Below, piece by piece: positions 56,338 through 64,000 of a stretch of DNA of 64,000 nt. The notes beneath the pieces are model-generated. The model did no database searches. It saw only the letters and a program-made list of their open reading frames with translations, and had not been told where the DNA came from. How positions within the stretch are numbered: the stretch's first letter is position 1; the number at the start of each line of letters is the position of its first letter. This DNA is from Sinomonas cellulolyticus (GTDB lineage Bacteria; Actinomycetota; Actinomycetes; Actinomycetales; Micrococcaceae), in assembly GCF_014656475.1 (NCBI RefSeq), contig NZ_BNCM01000001.1:1-64000 (forward strand), given 5' to 3'. The position numbers and the translations under genes are program-made.

Positions 56338-57687
56338 ATGGCACGTACCGCCTCACTGTCAGGATTCCCCGAGTGGCTTCCGCAGGAGAGGCTCGTGGAG
56401 CTGCACGTGCTCGACACGCTCCGGCGCACGTTCGAGCTGCACGGGTTCGCCTCCATCGAGACGCGGGCAGTGGAGACTGTGGGCCAGCTCCTGCGCAAGG
56501 GCGAGATCGACAAGGAGGTGTACGGACTCTCCCGCCTCCAGGACGACGAGGACACCGCCAGCCGCGACGACGCCCACGCCCTCGCATTGCACTTCGACCT
56601 CACCGTGCCGTTCGCCCGCTACGTCGTGGAGAACGCCGGCTACCTCGCTTTCCCCTTCCGCCGGTACCAGATCCAGAAGGTGTGGCGCGGGGAGCGTCCA
56701 CAGGAGGGACGCGCCCGCGAGTTCACCCAGGCGGACATCGATGTGGTGGGCGACGGCGAGCTGCCCTTCCGCTACGACGTCGAGCTTGCGCTGGTCATCG
56801 CAGAAGCCCTCTCCGCGCTCCCGATCCCGCCGTTCCGCCTCCGGGTCAACAACCGCAAGCTCGCGGAGGGCTTCTACCGAGGCATCGGCCTGGCTGACAC
56901 CGCCGGCGTCCTGCGCAGCATCGACAAGCTCGAGAAGGTCGGCCCGGAGAAGGTCGCCGAACTGCTGCAGGAGGAGCTCGGCGCCACGCCCGAGCAGGCC
57001 AAGGCGGCCCTCGAGCTCGCCTCCATCCGGACCGAGGACACCTCCTTCGTTGCACAGGTGCGCGCGCTGGGCGTCCAGGACGGCCTGCTCGAGGAGGGCC
57101 TGAGCGAGCTGGAGCAGGTCATCGCCGCGGCCTCGGCCGCCGCGCCCGGGAAGGTCGTCGCCGACCTCTCGATCGCCCGCGGCCTCGACTACTACACGGG
57201 CACCGTCTACGAGACGGTCCTGACCGGCCACGAGCAGCTCGGCTCGATCTGCTCGGGCGGCCGCTATGACGCTCTGGCCACGAAGGGGAACCGCAAGTTC
57301 CCGGGGGTCGGCCTCTCGATCGGCGTGACGCGTCTCGTCTCCCGCATCCTGAGCCAGCAGCTGGCCACCGCCAGCCGCTCCGTTCCCACTGCCGTCTACG
57401 TCACACTCGTCGACGACGACTCGTGGGGCGCCGCCCAGGGCGTGGCCGCCCAGCTGCGCGGCCGTGGCATCGCGGTCGAGGTCGCCGCCAAGGCCGAGAA
57501 GTTCGGCAAGCAGATCAAGTACGCGGACCGGCGCGGCATCCCGTTCGTCTGGTTCTCGCACGCGGACGGCACGCACGAGGTCAAGGACATCCGCTCAGGC
57601 GAGCAGGTCGCCGCAGACCCGTCGAGCTGGATGCCCCCCGCCGAGGACATCGTCCCGCAGGTCTCCGCGTCCCCCGCCGGCGAGTAG
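56338..57687 (+). CDS. hisS: Histidyl-tRNA synthetase
   Basis: A 449-residue class II synthetase with SGFPEWLPQERLVELHVLDT, motif 2 (RYQIQKVWRGERPQEGRAR), histidine-A motifs IARGLDYYTGTVYE and GSICSGGRYD, and a C-terminal anticodon domain (VYVTLVDDDSWGAAQGVAAQ). The sequence after motif 1 resembles the less common HisRS branch found in actinobacteria. ATG 56338 was preferred over an in-frame TTG at 56329 because of its spacing from AAGGAG. Confidence 0.96.
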   Translation: MARTASLSGFPEWLPQERLVELHVLDTLRRTFELHGFASIETRAVETVGQLLRKGEIDKEVYGLSRLQDDEDTASRDDAHALALHFDLTVPFARYVVENAGYLAFPFRRYQIQKVWRGERPQEGRAREFTQADIDVVGDGELPFRYDVELALVIAEALSALPIPPFRLRVNNRKLAEGFYRGIGLADTAGVLRSIDKLEKVGPEKVAELLQEELGATPEQAKAALELASIRTEDTSFVAQVRALGVQDGLLEEGLSELEQVIAAASAAAPGKVVADLSIARGLDYYTGTVYETVLTGHEQLGSICSGGRYDALATKGNRKFPGVGLSIGVTRLVSRILSQQLATASRSVPTAVYVTLVDDDSWGAAQGVAAQLRGRGIAVEVAAKAEKFGKQIKYADRRGIPFVWFSHADGTHEVKDIRSGEQVAADPSSWMPPAEDIVPQVSASPAGE

Positions 57688-57716
57688 ACGCAGGCCGCCG
57701 CGACCGCCGTCGCGGG

Positions 57717-57722
57717 TAAACT
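57717..57722 (+). promoter_or_regulatory. Candidate -10 for aspS
   Basis: TAAACT lies 40 nt before the aspS GTG, after the hisS stop, so aspS probably has its own promoter. Confidence 0.4.
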
Positions 57723-57762
57723 CGATCCGAACCCTTTGACGAGCCGACTTTAAGGAAGACCT

Positions 57763-59565
57763 GTGCTGCGCACACACGGCCTCGGGACACTGCGTCCCGA
57801 GCACATCGGACAGACTGTCACCCTTGCGGGCTGGGTGGCCCGCCGCCGAGACCACGGCGGGGTGGCCTTCGTGGACCTGCGGGACGCGACCGGAGTGGCG
57901 CAGGTCGTGGTCCGCGAGGAGGAGGTCTTCCACGGGCTGCGCAACGAGTACGTGCTCCAGGTGGTCGGCACGGTCGAGCGCCGCCCCGAGGGCAACGAGA
58001 ACCCGCAGCTCGCCACCGGCGAGATCGAGGTCATCGCCGAGAAGGTCGTGGTCCTGAACACGGCCGACCCGCTGCCCTTCCAGGTCGACGAGCACGTCGA
58101 GGTCGGCGAGGAGGCGCGGCTCAAGCATCGCTACCTCGACCTCCGCCGCCCCGGGCCGGCACGGGCGATGCGCCTGCGGTCCGAGGCGAACCGCGTGGCG
58201 CGCGAACTGCTCCACGGCGAGGACTTCGTCGAGGTCGAGACTCCCACACTCACCCGTTCGACCCCCGAGGGCGCCCGCGACTTCCTCGTGCCGGCGCGTC
58301 TCGCGCCCGGCTCCTGGTACGCGCTCCCGCAGTCGCCGCAGCTGTTCAAGCAGCTCCTGCAGGTGGGCGGGATCGAGAAGTACTTCCAGATCGCCCGCTG
58401 CTACCGTGACGAGGACTTCCGCGCCGACCGCCAGCCGGAGTTCACCCAGCTGGACATCGAGGCCAGCTTCGTGGAGCAGGACGACATCATCGCGCTCGGG
58501 GAGCGCATCGTCGCCGCGCTGTGGAAGCTCATCGACGTCGAGATCCCGACCCCGATCCGCCGCATGACCTACGCCGAGGCAATGGCCAAGTACGGCTCGG
58601 ACAAGCCGGACCTCCGCTTCGGGCTCGAGCTGACGGACCTCACCGAGTACTTCAAGGACACGACCTTCGGCGTGTTCAAGGCCGGCTACGCCGCGGGCTA
58701 CGTCGGCGCCGTCGTCATGCCCGGCGGTGCCTCCCAGCCCCGCCGCACGCTCGACGCGTGGCAGGAGTGGGCCAAGCAGCGCGGTGCGAAGGGCCTCGCC
58801 TACGTCCTGTACAAGGAGGACGGCGAGCTGGCCGGCCCGGTCGCCAAGAACCTCACCGACGCCGAGCGCGCGGGCCTCGCAGACGCCGTGGGTGCCAAGC
58901 CCGGCGACTGCATCTTCTTCGCCGCCGGAGAGCCGGGCCCCTCGCGCGCCCTGCTGGGGGCGGCGCGCGTGGAGATCGGTCACCGCACTGGCCTCATCGA
59001 TCCCCACGACTGGGCCTTCGTGTGGGTCGTGGACGCCCCGCTGTTCGAGCCCTCGGCGGATGCGAAGGCCTCCGGCGACGTCGCGCTCGGCTACTCCGCC
59101 TGGACCGCCGTGCACCACGCCTTCACGTCGCCCAAACCCGAGTTCATGGACACCTTCGACACGGATCCGGGCGAGGCCCTCGCCTACGCCTACGACATTG
59201 TCTGCAACGGCAACGAGATCGGCGGCGGCTCGATCCGTATCCACCGGCGTGACATCCAGGAGCGGGTCTTCAAGGTCATGGGCATCGGGCCCGAGGAGGC
59301 GCAGGAGAAGTTCGGCTTCCTGCTCGAGGGCTTCAAGTACGGCGCCCCGCCGCACGGCGGCATCGCTCTCGGCTGGGACCGCGTGGTCGCCCTTCTGGCC
59401 GGCGTCGACTCGATCCGCGAGGTGATCGCGTTCCCGAAGACCGGCGGCGGCTATGACCCGCTCACTGCCGCGCCCGCTCCCATCACCCCGGAGCAGCGCA
59501 AGGAGGCTGGCGTGGACGCCAAGCCGGAGCCGAAGAAGGCGGACAAGGCAGAGAAGGCCGACTAG
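57763..59565 (+). CDS. aspS: Aspartyl-tRNA synthetase
   Basis: A 600-residue bacterial-type class II synthetase: N-terminal OB-fold anticodon domain ([18 protein letters not shown]), catalytic motifs ([40 protein letters not shown]), an inserted GAD domain (residues about 290-420) and [17 protein letters not shown] lysine-rich tail ends the protein. The GTG at 57763 follows AAGGAAG. A hairpin follows. Confidence 0.97.
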   Translation: MLRTHGLGTLRPEHIGQTVTLAGWVARRRDHGGVAFVDLRDATGVAQVVVREEEVFHGLRNEYVLQVVGTVERRPEGNENPQLATGEIEVIAEKVVVLNTADPLPFQVDEHVEVGEEARLKHRYLDLRRPGPARAMRLRSEANRVARELLHGEDFVEVETPTLTRSTPEGARDFLVPARLAPGSWYALPQSPQLFKQLLQVGGIEKYFQIARCYRDEDFRADRQPEFTQLDIEASFVEQDDIIALGERIVAALWKLIDVEIPTPIRRMTYAEAMAKYGSDKPDLRFGLELTDLTEYFKDTTFGVFKAGYAAGYVGAVVMPGGASQPRRTLDAWQEWAKQRGAKGLAYVLYKEDGELAGPVAKNLTDAERAGLADAVGAKPGDCIFFAAGEPGPSRALLGAARVEIGHRTGLIDPHDWAFVWVVDAPLFEPSADAKASGDVALGYSAWTAVHHAFTSPKPEFMDTFDTDPGEALAYAYDIVCNGNEIGGGSIRIHRRDIQERVFKVMGIGPEEAQEKFGFLLEGFKYGAPPHGGIALGWDRVVALLAGVDSIREVIAFPKTGGGYDPLTAAPAPITPEQRKEAGVDAKPEPKKADKAEKAD

Positions 59566-59600
59566 GACAGCTGCGTCGGCTGAGCTCCGGCGCACGACGG

Positions 59601-59635
59601 CGAAGGCGCGGCTCCCGCTGGGGTCCGCGCCTTCG
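59601..59635 (+). terminator. Terminator after aspS
   Basis: CGAAGGCGCGG (59601-59611) and CCGCGCCTTCG (59625-59635) form a perfect 11 bp stem with a 13-nt loop. Confidence 0.7.
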
Positions 59636-59672
59636 TGGTCGGTGACCGTCCTGGGGTGTCGGTGTGCCGGGG

Positions 59673-59678
59673 TAGCGT
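59673..59678 (+). promoter_or_regulatory. -10 of a leaderless rarA promoter
   Basis: TAGCGT lies 7 nt before the rarA ATG at 59686 with no Shine-Dalgarno between. Confidence 0.45.
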
Positions 59679-59685
59679 AGAGGCA

Positions 59686-61152
59686 ATGGAAGATCTGTTC
59701 GGTTCCCTCGGCAGCGTCAGCGGCGAGTCGGACGACGTCGGCGAGTACTCGCCGTCGTCCGCCGCGGGCGATCGCGCAGCGAAGGCCGCCCGCGATGCCC
59801 AGCGCAGCCCTCTCGCCGTGCGGATGCGGCCGCGCGGCCTCAATGAGGTCGTGGGGCAGCAGCACCTCTTGGGGGAGGGGTCCCCGCTGCGCCAGCTCGC
59901 GGCCGGGGTCGGCGCCGGGGGCACAGCGTCGCTCACCGGGCCCAGCTCCGTGATCCTGTGGGGGCCGCCCGGAACCGGCAAGACGACGCTCGCCCACGTG
60001 ATCGCGCGCGGCCCTGGACGGAGGTTCGTGGAGCTCTCGGCGATCACGGCCGGGGTCAAGGACGTGCGCCGCGTCATGGACGAGGCCCTCACGGCCCGGG
60101 ACCTTCACCGCACCACCACTGTCCTCTTCCTCGATGAGATCCACCGGTTCACCAAGGCCCAGCAGGACGCCCTCCTGCCCGGCGTCGAGAACCGCTGGGT
60201 GGTGCTTGTCGCCGCGACGACGGAGAACCCCTCCTTCAGCGTCGTCTCCCCGCTGCTCTCGCGCTCGCTCCTGCTCACGCTCAGGCCGCTCACGGACGGG
60301 GACATCCGCGGCCTCCTCGATCGGGCGGTGACGGACCCGCGCGGGCTCGGCGGCGCCGTCGTGCTCGCGGATGACGCCGCGGAGCACCTCGTGCGGCTCG
60401 CCGGCGGAGACGCGCGGCGCGCCCTGACGGCTCTCGAGGCGGCCGCCGCGGTCGCGCTCGGACAGGCTGGTGCCGCTCGAGAGGCCGACGCCGGGGGAGG
60501 TGGCGACGCCGGCCCCGTCACCGTGGAGGTCGCGCACACCGAGAAGGCCGTGGACGCGCATGCGGTGCGGTACGACCGCGCAGGGGACATGCACTACGAC
60601 GTGGTGAGCGCGTTCATCAAGTCCATCCGCGGCTCCGACGTGGATGCGGCGCTGCACTACCTGGCGCGGATGGTCGAGGCGGGGGAGGACCCGCGCTTCA
60701 TCGCCCGGCGGATCATCATCTCGGCCGCGGAGGACGTCGGCATGGCGGACCCGACGGCCCTGCAGACCGCGGTGGCCGCAGCTCAGGCGGTACAGCTCAT
60801 CGGCATGCCGGAGGGCCGCATCGTCCTGGCCGAGGCGGTCGTGCACCTCGCGACCGCACCGAAGTCGAACGCGGCGTACAACGGCATCAATGCCGCGATC
60901 GCGGACGTGCGTGCGGGGTTGGGCACCGGCATCCCGGCCCATCTCCGGGACGCCCACTACGCAGGCGCGCAGCGGCTCGGGCACGGAAAGGGCTACCAGT
61001 ACTCGCACGACGCGCCGCACGCCGTCGCGCGGCAGCAGTACCCGCCGGACGACCTCGTCGGCAGGGACTACTACACGCCCACTGCCAACGGCGCTGAAAG
61101 GGAGCTGCAGGCGAGGGTCGAGCGGCTGCGCGGGATCATCCGCGGCACGTGA
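59686..61152 (+). CDS. rarA: Replication-associated recombination protein A (MgsA/RarA AAA+ ATPase)
   Basis: A 488-residue clamp-loader-like ATPase acting at stalled forks. Seen: [20 protein letters not shown], Walker [12 protein letters not shown], Walker [21 protein letters not shown], sensor [17 protein letters not shown], and the RarA-specific C-terminal domain ([45 protein letters not shown]). Residues 1-40 are variable. A Gly/Ala-rich insertion occurs near residue 270. Confidence 0.95.
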   Translation: MEDLFGSLGSVSGESDDVGEYSPSSAAGDRAAKAARDAQRSPLAVRMRPRGLNEVVGQQHLLGEGSPLRQLAAGVGAGGTASLTGPSSVILWGPPGTGKTTLAHVIARGPGRRFVELSAITAGVKDVRRVMDEALTARDLHRTTTVLFLDEIHRFTKAQQDALLPGVENRWVVLVAATTENPSFSVVSPLLSRSLLLTLRPLTDGDIRGLLDRAVTDPRGLGGAVVLADDAAEHLVRLAGGDARRALTALEAAAAVALGQAGAAREADAGGGGDAGPVTVEVAHTEKAVDAHAVRYDRAGDMHYDVVSAFIKSIRGSDVDAALHYLARMVEAGEDPRFIARRIIISAAEDVGMADPTALQTAVAAAQAVQLIGMPEGRIVLAEAVVHLATAPKSNAAYNGINAAIADVRAGLGTGIPAHLRDAHYAGAQRLGHGKGYQYSHDAPHAVARQQYPPDDLVGRDYYTPTANGAERELQARVERLRGIIRGT

Positions 61153-61158
61153 TAGGCT
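61153..61158 (+). promoter_or_regulatory. Candidate -10 for rpsD, with a leader of about 140 nt
   Basis: TAGGCT follows the rarA stop. The leader to the GTG at 61305 has no gene; S4 autoregulates its own mRNA in other bacteria, but I could not assign a known S4-binding fold here. Confidence 0.4.
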
Positions 61159-61304
61159 GGTTCACCGTCTGGCACGTCCGGGCGCTCCTCCCTGGCCAGT
61201 CGGCGGATGAGGCGCGCCCTCGGTAGCAGAAGGCAGTCGCGGGCCAATGCTCTCCACCTCCGGAGGCCAGGATTCCAGTGCCGCGGCATGATGAAAGGAC
61301 ACAC

Positions 61305-61928
61305 GTGTCGAGCACTCGTGCCCGCCGTCAGACGCGCCTCTCGCGCTCTCTCGGCCTCGCCCTCACTCCCAAGGCCGCCAAGTACATGGAGCGCCGCCCA
61401 TACGGCCCCGGTGAGCACGGCCGCGCCCGCAAGAAGCAGGACTCGGACTACGCAGTCCGCCTCCGCGAGAAGCAGCGCCTCCGCGCCCAGTACGGCATCC
61501 GCGAGGCGCAGATGACCCGCGCCTTCGAGGAGGCCAAGCGCACCAAGGGCCTCACCGGTGAGAACCTCATCGAGCTCCTCGAGATGCGCCTCGACGCCCT
61601 CGTGCTCCGTGCCGGGTTCGCCCGCACCATCGCCCAGGCCCGCCAGCTCGTCGTGCACCGCCACATCACCGTGGATGGCAAGCGGGTCGACCGTCCGTCG
61701 TTCCGCGTGGCCGAGGGCCAGCTCATCGGCGTCCACGAGCGCTCCGAGACGATGACGCCGTTCCAGGTTGCCGCCGCCGGCGCCCACCGCGACGTCCTCC
61801 CGACTGTTCCCGGCTACCTCGACGTCAAGCTCGAGTCGCTCCAGGCGCGCCTTGTGCGCCGCCCGAAGCGCTCCGAGATCCCCGTGACCTGCGAAGAGCA
61901 GCTCGTCGTCGAGTACTACGCCCGCTGA
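61305..61928 (+). CDS. rpsD: 30S ribosomal protein S4, zinc-independent form
   Basis: A 207-residue primary 16S rRNA-binding protein with RRQTRLSRSLGLALTPKAAK, PYGPGEHGRARKKQDSDYAV, and the S4 RNA-binding domain (RLDALVLRAGFARTIAQARQ, HITVDGKRVDRPSF). The N-terminal zinc cysteines of the C+ type are absent; only one Cys occurs near the C-terminus. The GTG at 61305 has GAAAGGA 8 nt upstream. It is placed alone, away from the rpsM-rpsK cluster. Confidence 0.96.
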   Translation: MSSTRARRQTRLSRSLGLALTPKAAKYMERRPYGPGEHGRARKKQDSDYAVRLREKQRLRAQYGIREAQMTRAFEEAKRTKGLTGENLIELLEMRLDALVLRAGFARTIAQARQLVVHRHITVDGKRVDRPSFRVAEGQLIGVHERSETMTPFQVAAAGAHRDVLPTVPGYLDVKLESLQARLVRRPKRSEIPVTCEEQLVVEYYAR

Positions 61929-61960
61929 TCCTCTCCGCCCACGGGCGGCAGGTCCAGCAT

Positions 61961-61992
61961 GAGGAGCCCGCGGCGCCCGCCGCGGGCTCCTC
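61961..61992 (+). terminator. Strong terminator after rpsD
   Basis: GAGGAGCCCGCGGC and GCCGCGGGCTCCTC form a perfect 14 bp stem with loop GCCC, 32 nt after the rpsD stop. Confidence 0.85.
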
Positions 61993-62050
61993 GCGTGTGT
62001 AAGGTAGCCAGAGGGTTCGCGGGCATGCCGCGTGCTCGGGAGGAGGAACC

Positions 62051-62431
62051 GTGTCCGGAGGGGACATTGCAGGGCTCATCGCCGCGGGCGTCTTCGCGGT
62101 CCTCGTGGCACTTCTGGCCGTGCCGATCCTCAAGCTCGGCAAGGTCTTGGACGAGCTGCGCGGCTCGATCCGCACGCTTGCTGACGGTGCCACCCCGCTC
62201 ATGGACGAAGTGACCATGACCGTCTCGACCACGCACGAGCAGCTCAAGAAGGTGGACGGCATCGCCGCCAACGTCTCCGACACCACCGCCAACGTCTCGG
62301 CCCTCTCCTCCCTCGTAGCGGCCACGGTCGGCTCTCCGCTCGTGAAGGTCGCGGCGTTCTCCTACGGGGTGCGCTCGGCCTTCGCCCAGCAGCGCAAGGC
62401 GACGCGCCCGTCCGGCCGGCGCAGCCGCTGA
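62051..62431 (+). CDS. DUF948 family membrane protein
   Basis: A 126-residue protein with one N-terminal TM helix (IAGLIAAGVFAVLVALLAVP) followed by an amphipathic helical part (VLDELRGSIRTLADGATPLM) and a basic tail, the DUF948 layout. It resembles small septum or envelope-associated proteins but has no proven role. It lies between rpsD and alaS as in most actinobacteria. GTG start after GGAGGAACC. Confidence 0.88.
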   Translation: MSGGDIAGLIAAGVFAVLVALLAVPILKLGKVLDELRGSIRTLADGATPLMDEVTMTVSTTHEQLKKVDGIAANVSDTTANVSALSSLVAATVGSPLVKVAAFSYGVRSAFAQQRKATRPSGRRSR

Positions 62432-62477
62432 GACGGCCCGTCGACAGCCACCCCACCAGAAGGGAAACCCCGAGATC

Positions 62478-62690
62478 GTGAAGCGCATCGTGTGGCTCGG
62501 CGTGGGCATCGCCGTTGGCGTCCTCGCCTACCAGCAGATCACCAAGGCCCGCTCCGCTCCGGCACCCGGGGGCATCAACCGCGCGGTCGCGTCGCTGGCG
62601 GACACCGCAGCGCACTTCGCCCACGGAGTCCGCGAGGGCATGTCCGAGCGTGAGGCCGAGCTGCGCAAGGGGCTTGGTCTCACCGATTAG
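62478..62690 (+). CDS. DUF6167-like small membrane protein
   Basis: A 70-residue protein with one TM helix (IVWLGVGIAVGVLAY) and a C-terminal amphipathic stretch (FAHGVREGMSEREAELRKGL). Position and pattern match the DUF6167 family that regularly sits between DUF948 and alaS in actinobacteria. GTG start after AGAAGGGAAA. Probably co-transcribed with the DUF948 gene (46 bp gap). Confidence 0.8.
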   Translation: MKRIVWLGVGIAVGVLAYQQITKARSAPAPGGINRAVASLADTAAHFAHGVREGMSEREAELRKGLGLTD

Positions 62691-62700
62691 CGCCGGCGCC

Positions 62701-62706
62701 TAGAAT
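62701..62706 (+). promoter_or_regulatory. Candidate -10 for alaS
   Basis: TAGAAT lies 41 nt before the alaS ATG. Confidence 0.45.
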
Positions 62707-62747
62707 TGATGGAGCCCGCACACACAAGAAGGTTGAAGCACACGCAC

Positions 62748-64000
62748 ATGAAGTCCCACGAGATCACCCGGCGCTGGATCGACTACTTCGTCAGCAAGGG
62801 GCACACCGCCGTGCCCTCGGCGTCGCTCGTCTCGCCGGATCCGTCGATCCTGTTCACGATCGCCGGCATGGTGCCGTTCATCCCCTACCTCACGGCGCGG
62901 GAGGAGCCGCCCTTCCCGCGGGCCACGAGCGTGCAGAAGTGCATCCGGACGGCGGACATCGAGGAGGTCGGCAAGACGGCGCGCCACGGCACCTTCTTCC
63001 AGATGTGCGGCAACTTCTCCTTCGGCGACTACTTCAAGGAAGACGCGATCCGCTTCGCGTTCGAGCTCCTCACCATGAGTGTGGACGACGGCGGCTACGG
63101 CCTGCCCGCGGAGAAGCTGTGGGTGACGGTCTACGAGGACGACGACGAGGCCGCGAACCTGTGGCTCAAGCACACGTCCATCCCCGCCGAGCGCATCCAG
63201 CGCATGGGCAAGAGCGACAACTACTGGTCCACCGGCCAGCCAGGCCCCGCGGGCCCCTGCTCGGAGATCTACTACGACCGCGGCCCGGCCTACGGCCCCG
63301 AGGGTGGGCCGGCCGTGGACGATACGCGCTACATCGAGATCTGGAACCTCGTGTTCATGCAGTACCAGATCGAGAACGTGCGCTCGAAGGTCGATTTCGA
63401 CATCGTCGGCGAGCTACCGAAGAAGAACATCGACACGGGCCTCGGCATGGAGCGCCTCGCGATGATCCTCCAAGGCGTGGAGAACATGTACGAGACGGAC
63501 CAGGTCCGCCCCGTGATCGACAAGGCCGCCGAGCTCTCCGGCAAGGAGTACACCTCCGCGGAGACGCCGGAGGACCCGCACCACACCGACGACGTGCGCA
63601 TGCGCGTCGTGGCCGACCACGTCCGCAGCGCCCTCATGCTCATCACCGACGGCGTGACGCCCTCCAACGAGGGCCGCGGCTACGTGCTGCGCCGCCTCAT
63701 CCGCCGCGCGGTGCGCGCCATGCGCCTGCTGGGCGTCGAGAAGCCGGTCCTCCCGGCGCTCTTGCCCGCCTCCCGCGACGCCATGAAGGGCGTCTATCCG
63801 CAGGTCGAGAAGGACTTCGACAGGATCAGCCGCATCGCCTACGGCGAGGAGAAGGCATTCCTGCGCACGATCGCCGCCGGCACCGCGCGCCTCGACGAGG
63901 CCGTCAGCCACTCCAAGGCCGAAGGCCATCCGCTCTCCGGCGAGGAGGCCTTTACCCTACACGACACCTACGGCTTCCCGATCGACCTGACGCTGGAGAT
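62748..64000 (+). CDS. alaS: Alanyl-tRNA synthetase, N-terminal part (cut by window end)
   Basis: The first 417 codons of AlaRS are present. Seen: [40 protein letters not shown], motif 2 [20 protein letters not shown] and [19 protein letters not shown], then [10 protein letters not shown] and [15 protein letters not shown], all catalytic-domain signatures. The editing and C-Ala domains would lie beyond the edge. AGAAGG is upstream of the ATG. Confidence 0.97.
   Translation, partial: MKSHEITRRWIDYFVSKGHTAVPSASLVSPDPSILFTIAGMVPFIPYLTAREEPPFPRATSVQKCIRTADIEEVGKTARHGTFFQMCGNFSFGDYFKEDAIRFAFELLTMSVDDGGYGLPAEKLWVTVYEDDDEAANLWLKHTSIPAERIQRMGKSDNYWSTGQPGPAGPCSEIYYDRGPAYGPEGGPAVDDTRYIEIWNLVFMQYQIENVRSKVDFDIVGELPKKNIDTGLGMERLAMILQGVENMYETDQVRPVIDKAAELSGKEYTSAETPEDPHHTDDVRMRVVADHVRSALMLITDGVTPSNEGRGYVLRRLIRRAVRAMRLLGVEKPVLPALLPASRDAMKGVYPQVEKDFDRISRIAYGEEKAFLRTIAAGTARLDEAVSHSKAEGHPLSGEEAFTLHDTYGFPIDLTLE

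Noticed and set aside
57595..61020. A minus-strand open frame of about 1140 codons across aspS and rarA
   Set aside because: It is antisense to two well-conserved genes and has no recognisable domain.

Overview
The window is chromosomal DNA of a high-GC Actinomycetota bacterium, most likely a Micrococcaceae member (Arthrobacter/Sinomonas type). Support: very high GC at third codon positions, frequent GTG and TTG starts, mycothiol-dependent genes (S-(hydroxymethyl)mycothiol dehydrogenase, mycoredoxin), a class Ib nrdHIEF operon, and a 32.8-62 kb block whose order (thrS, HIT hydrolase, pgsA, pdxS, pdxT, yebC, ruvCAB, yajC, secDF, relA, cyclophilin, hisS, aspS, rarA, rpsD, DUF948, DUF6167, alaS) is the conserved actinobacterial core order also known from mycobacteria. 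No rRNA, tRNA, CRISPR array, insertion sequence or prophage was found.

Region by region. 0-8.4 kb is accessory: an edge-cut gene, an alpha/beta-hydrolase, a secreted Asp-box protein, a SulP transporter, a flavin oxidoreductase, an RsmC-like methyltransferase and a ROK regulator. 8.4-12.2 kb is the methionine unit metF-metE behind a structured leader RNA; MetE carries an in-frame 13-codon tandem duplication. 12.2-14.5 kb holds DUF2004, DUF72/YecE and LysR genes. 14.5-18.9 kb is nrdHIEF behind two correctly phased NrdR boxes and several DnaA-like sites. 18.9-32.8 kb is accessory again: a stand-alone HsdR-N-type nuclease domain protein, a cupin, a coiled-coil protein, FUSC and MFS membrane proteins, thioesterase and lipoate-ligase genes, a mycothiol/formaldehyde cluster, a universal stress protein, and a divergent pair (SRAP/YedK and a DnaE-like protein without a recognisable polymerase core) sharing a near-perfect mycobacterial-type SOS box.

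From 32.8 kb to the end is the conserved housekeeping block: translation (thrS, hisS, aspS, rpsD, alaS), phosphatidylinositol-phosphate synthesis (pgsA), pyridoxal phosphate (pdxS, pdxT), recombination (ruvCAB, rarA), protein export (yajC-secD-secF) and the stringent response (rel). It departs from the usual order in two ways: no PIM acyltransferase or mannosyltransferase genes follow pgsA, and a reversed block (PRTase-hydrolase fusion, M3 peptidase, asparagine synthetase) separates pdxS from pdxT. The asparagine synthetase has a C-terminal domain of about 240 residues resembling F420-0:gamma-glutamyl ligase (CofE), which is the most unusual protein architecture here.

Many genes have a TAgnnT-like -10 element 6-7 nt before the start codon, suggesting frequent leaderless transcription. 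Function calls rest on motif recognition by eye; no database search was run.
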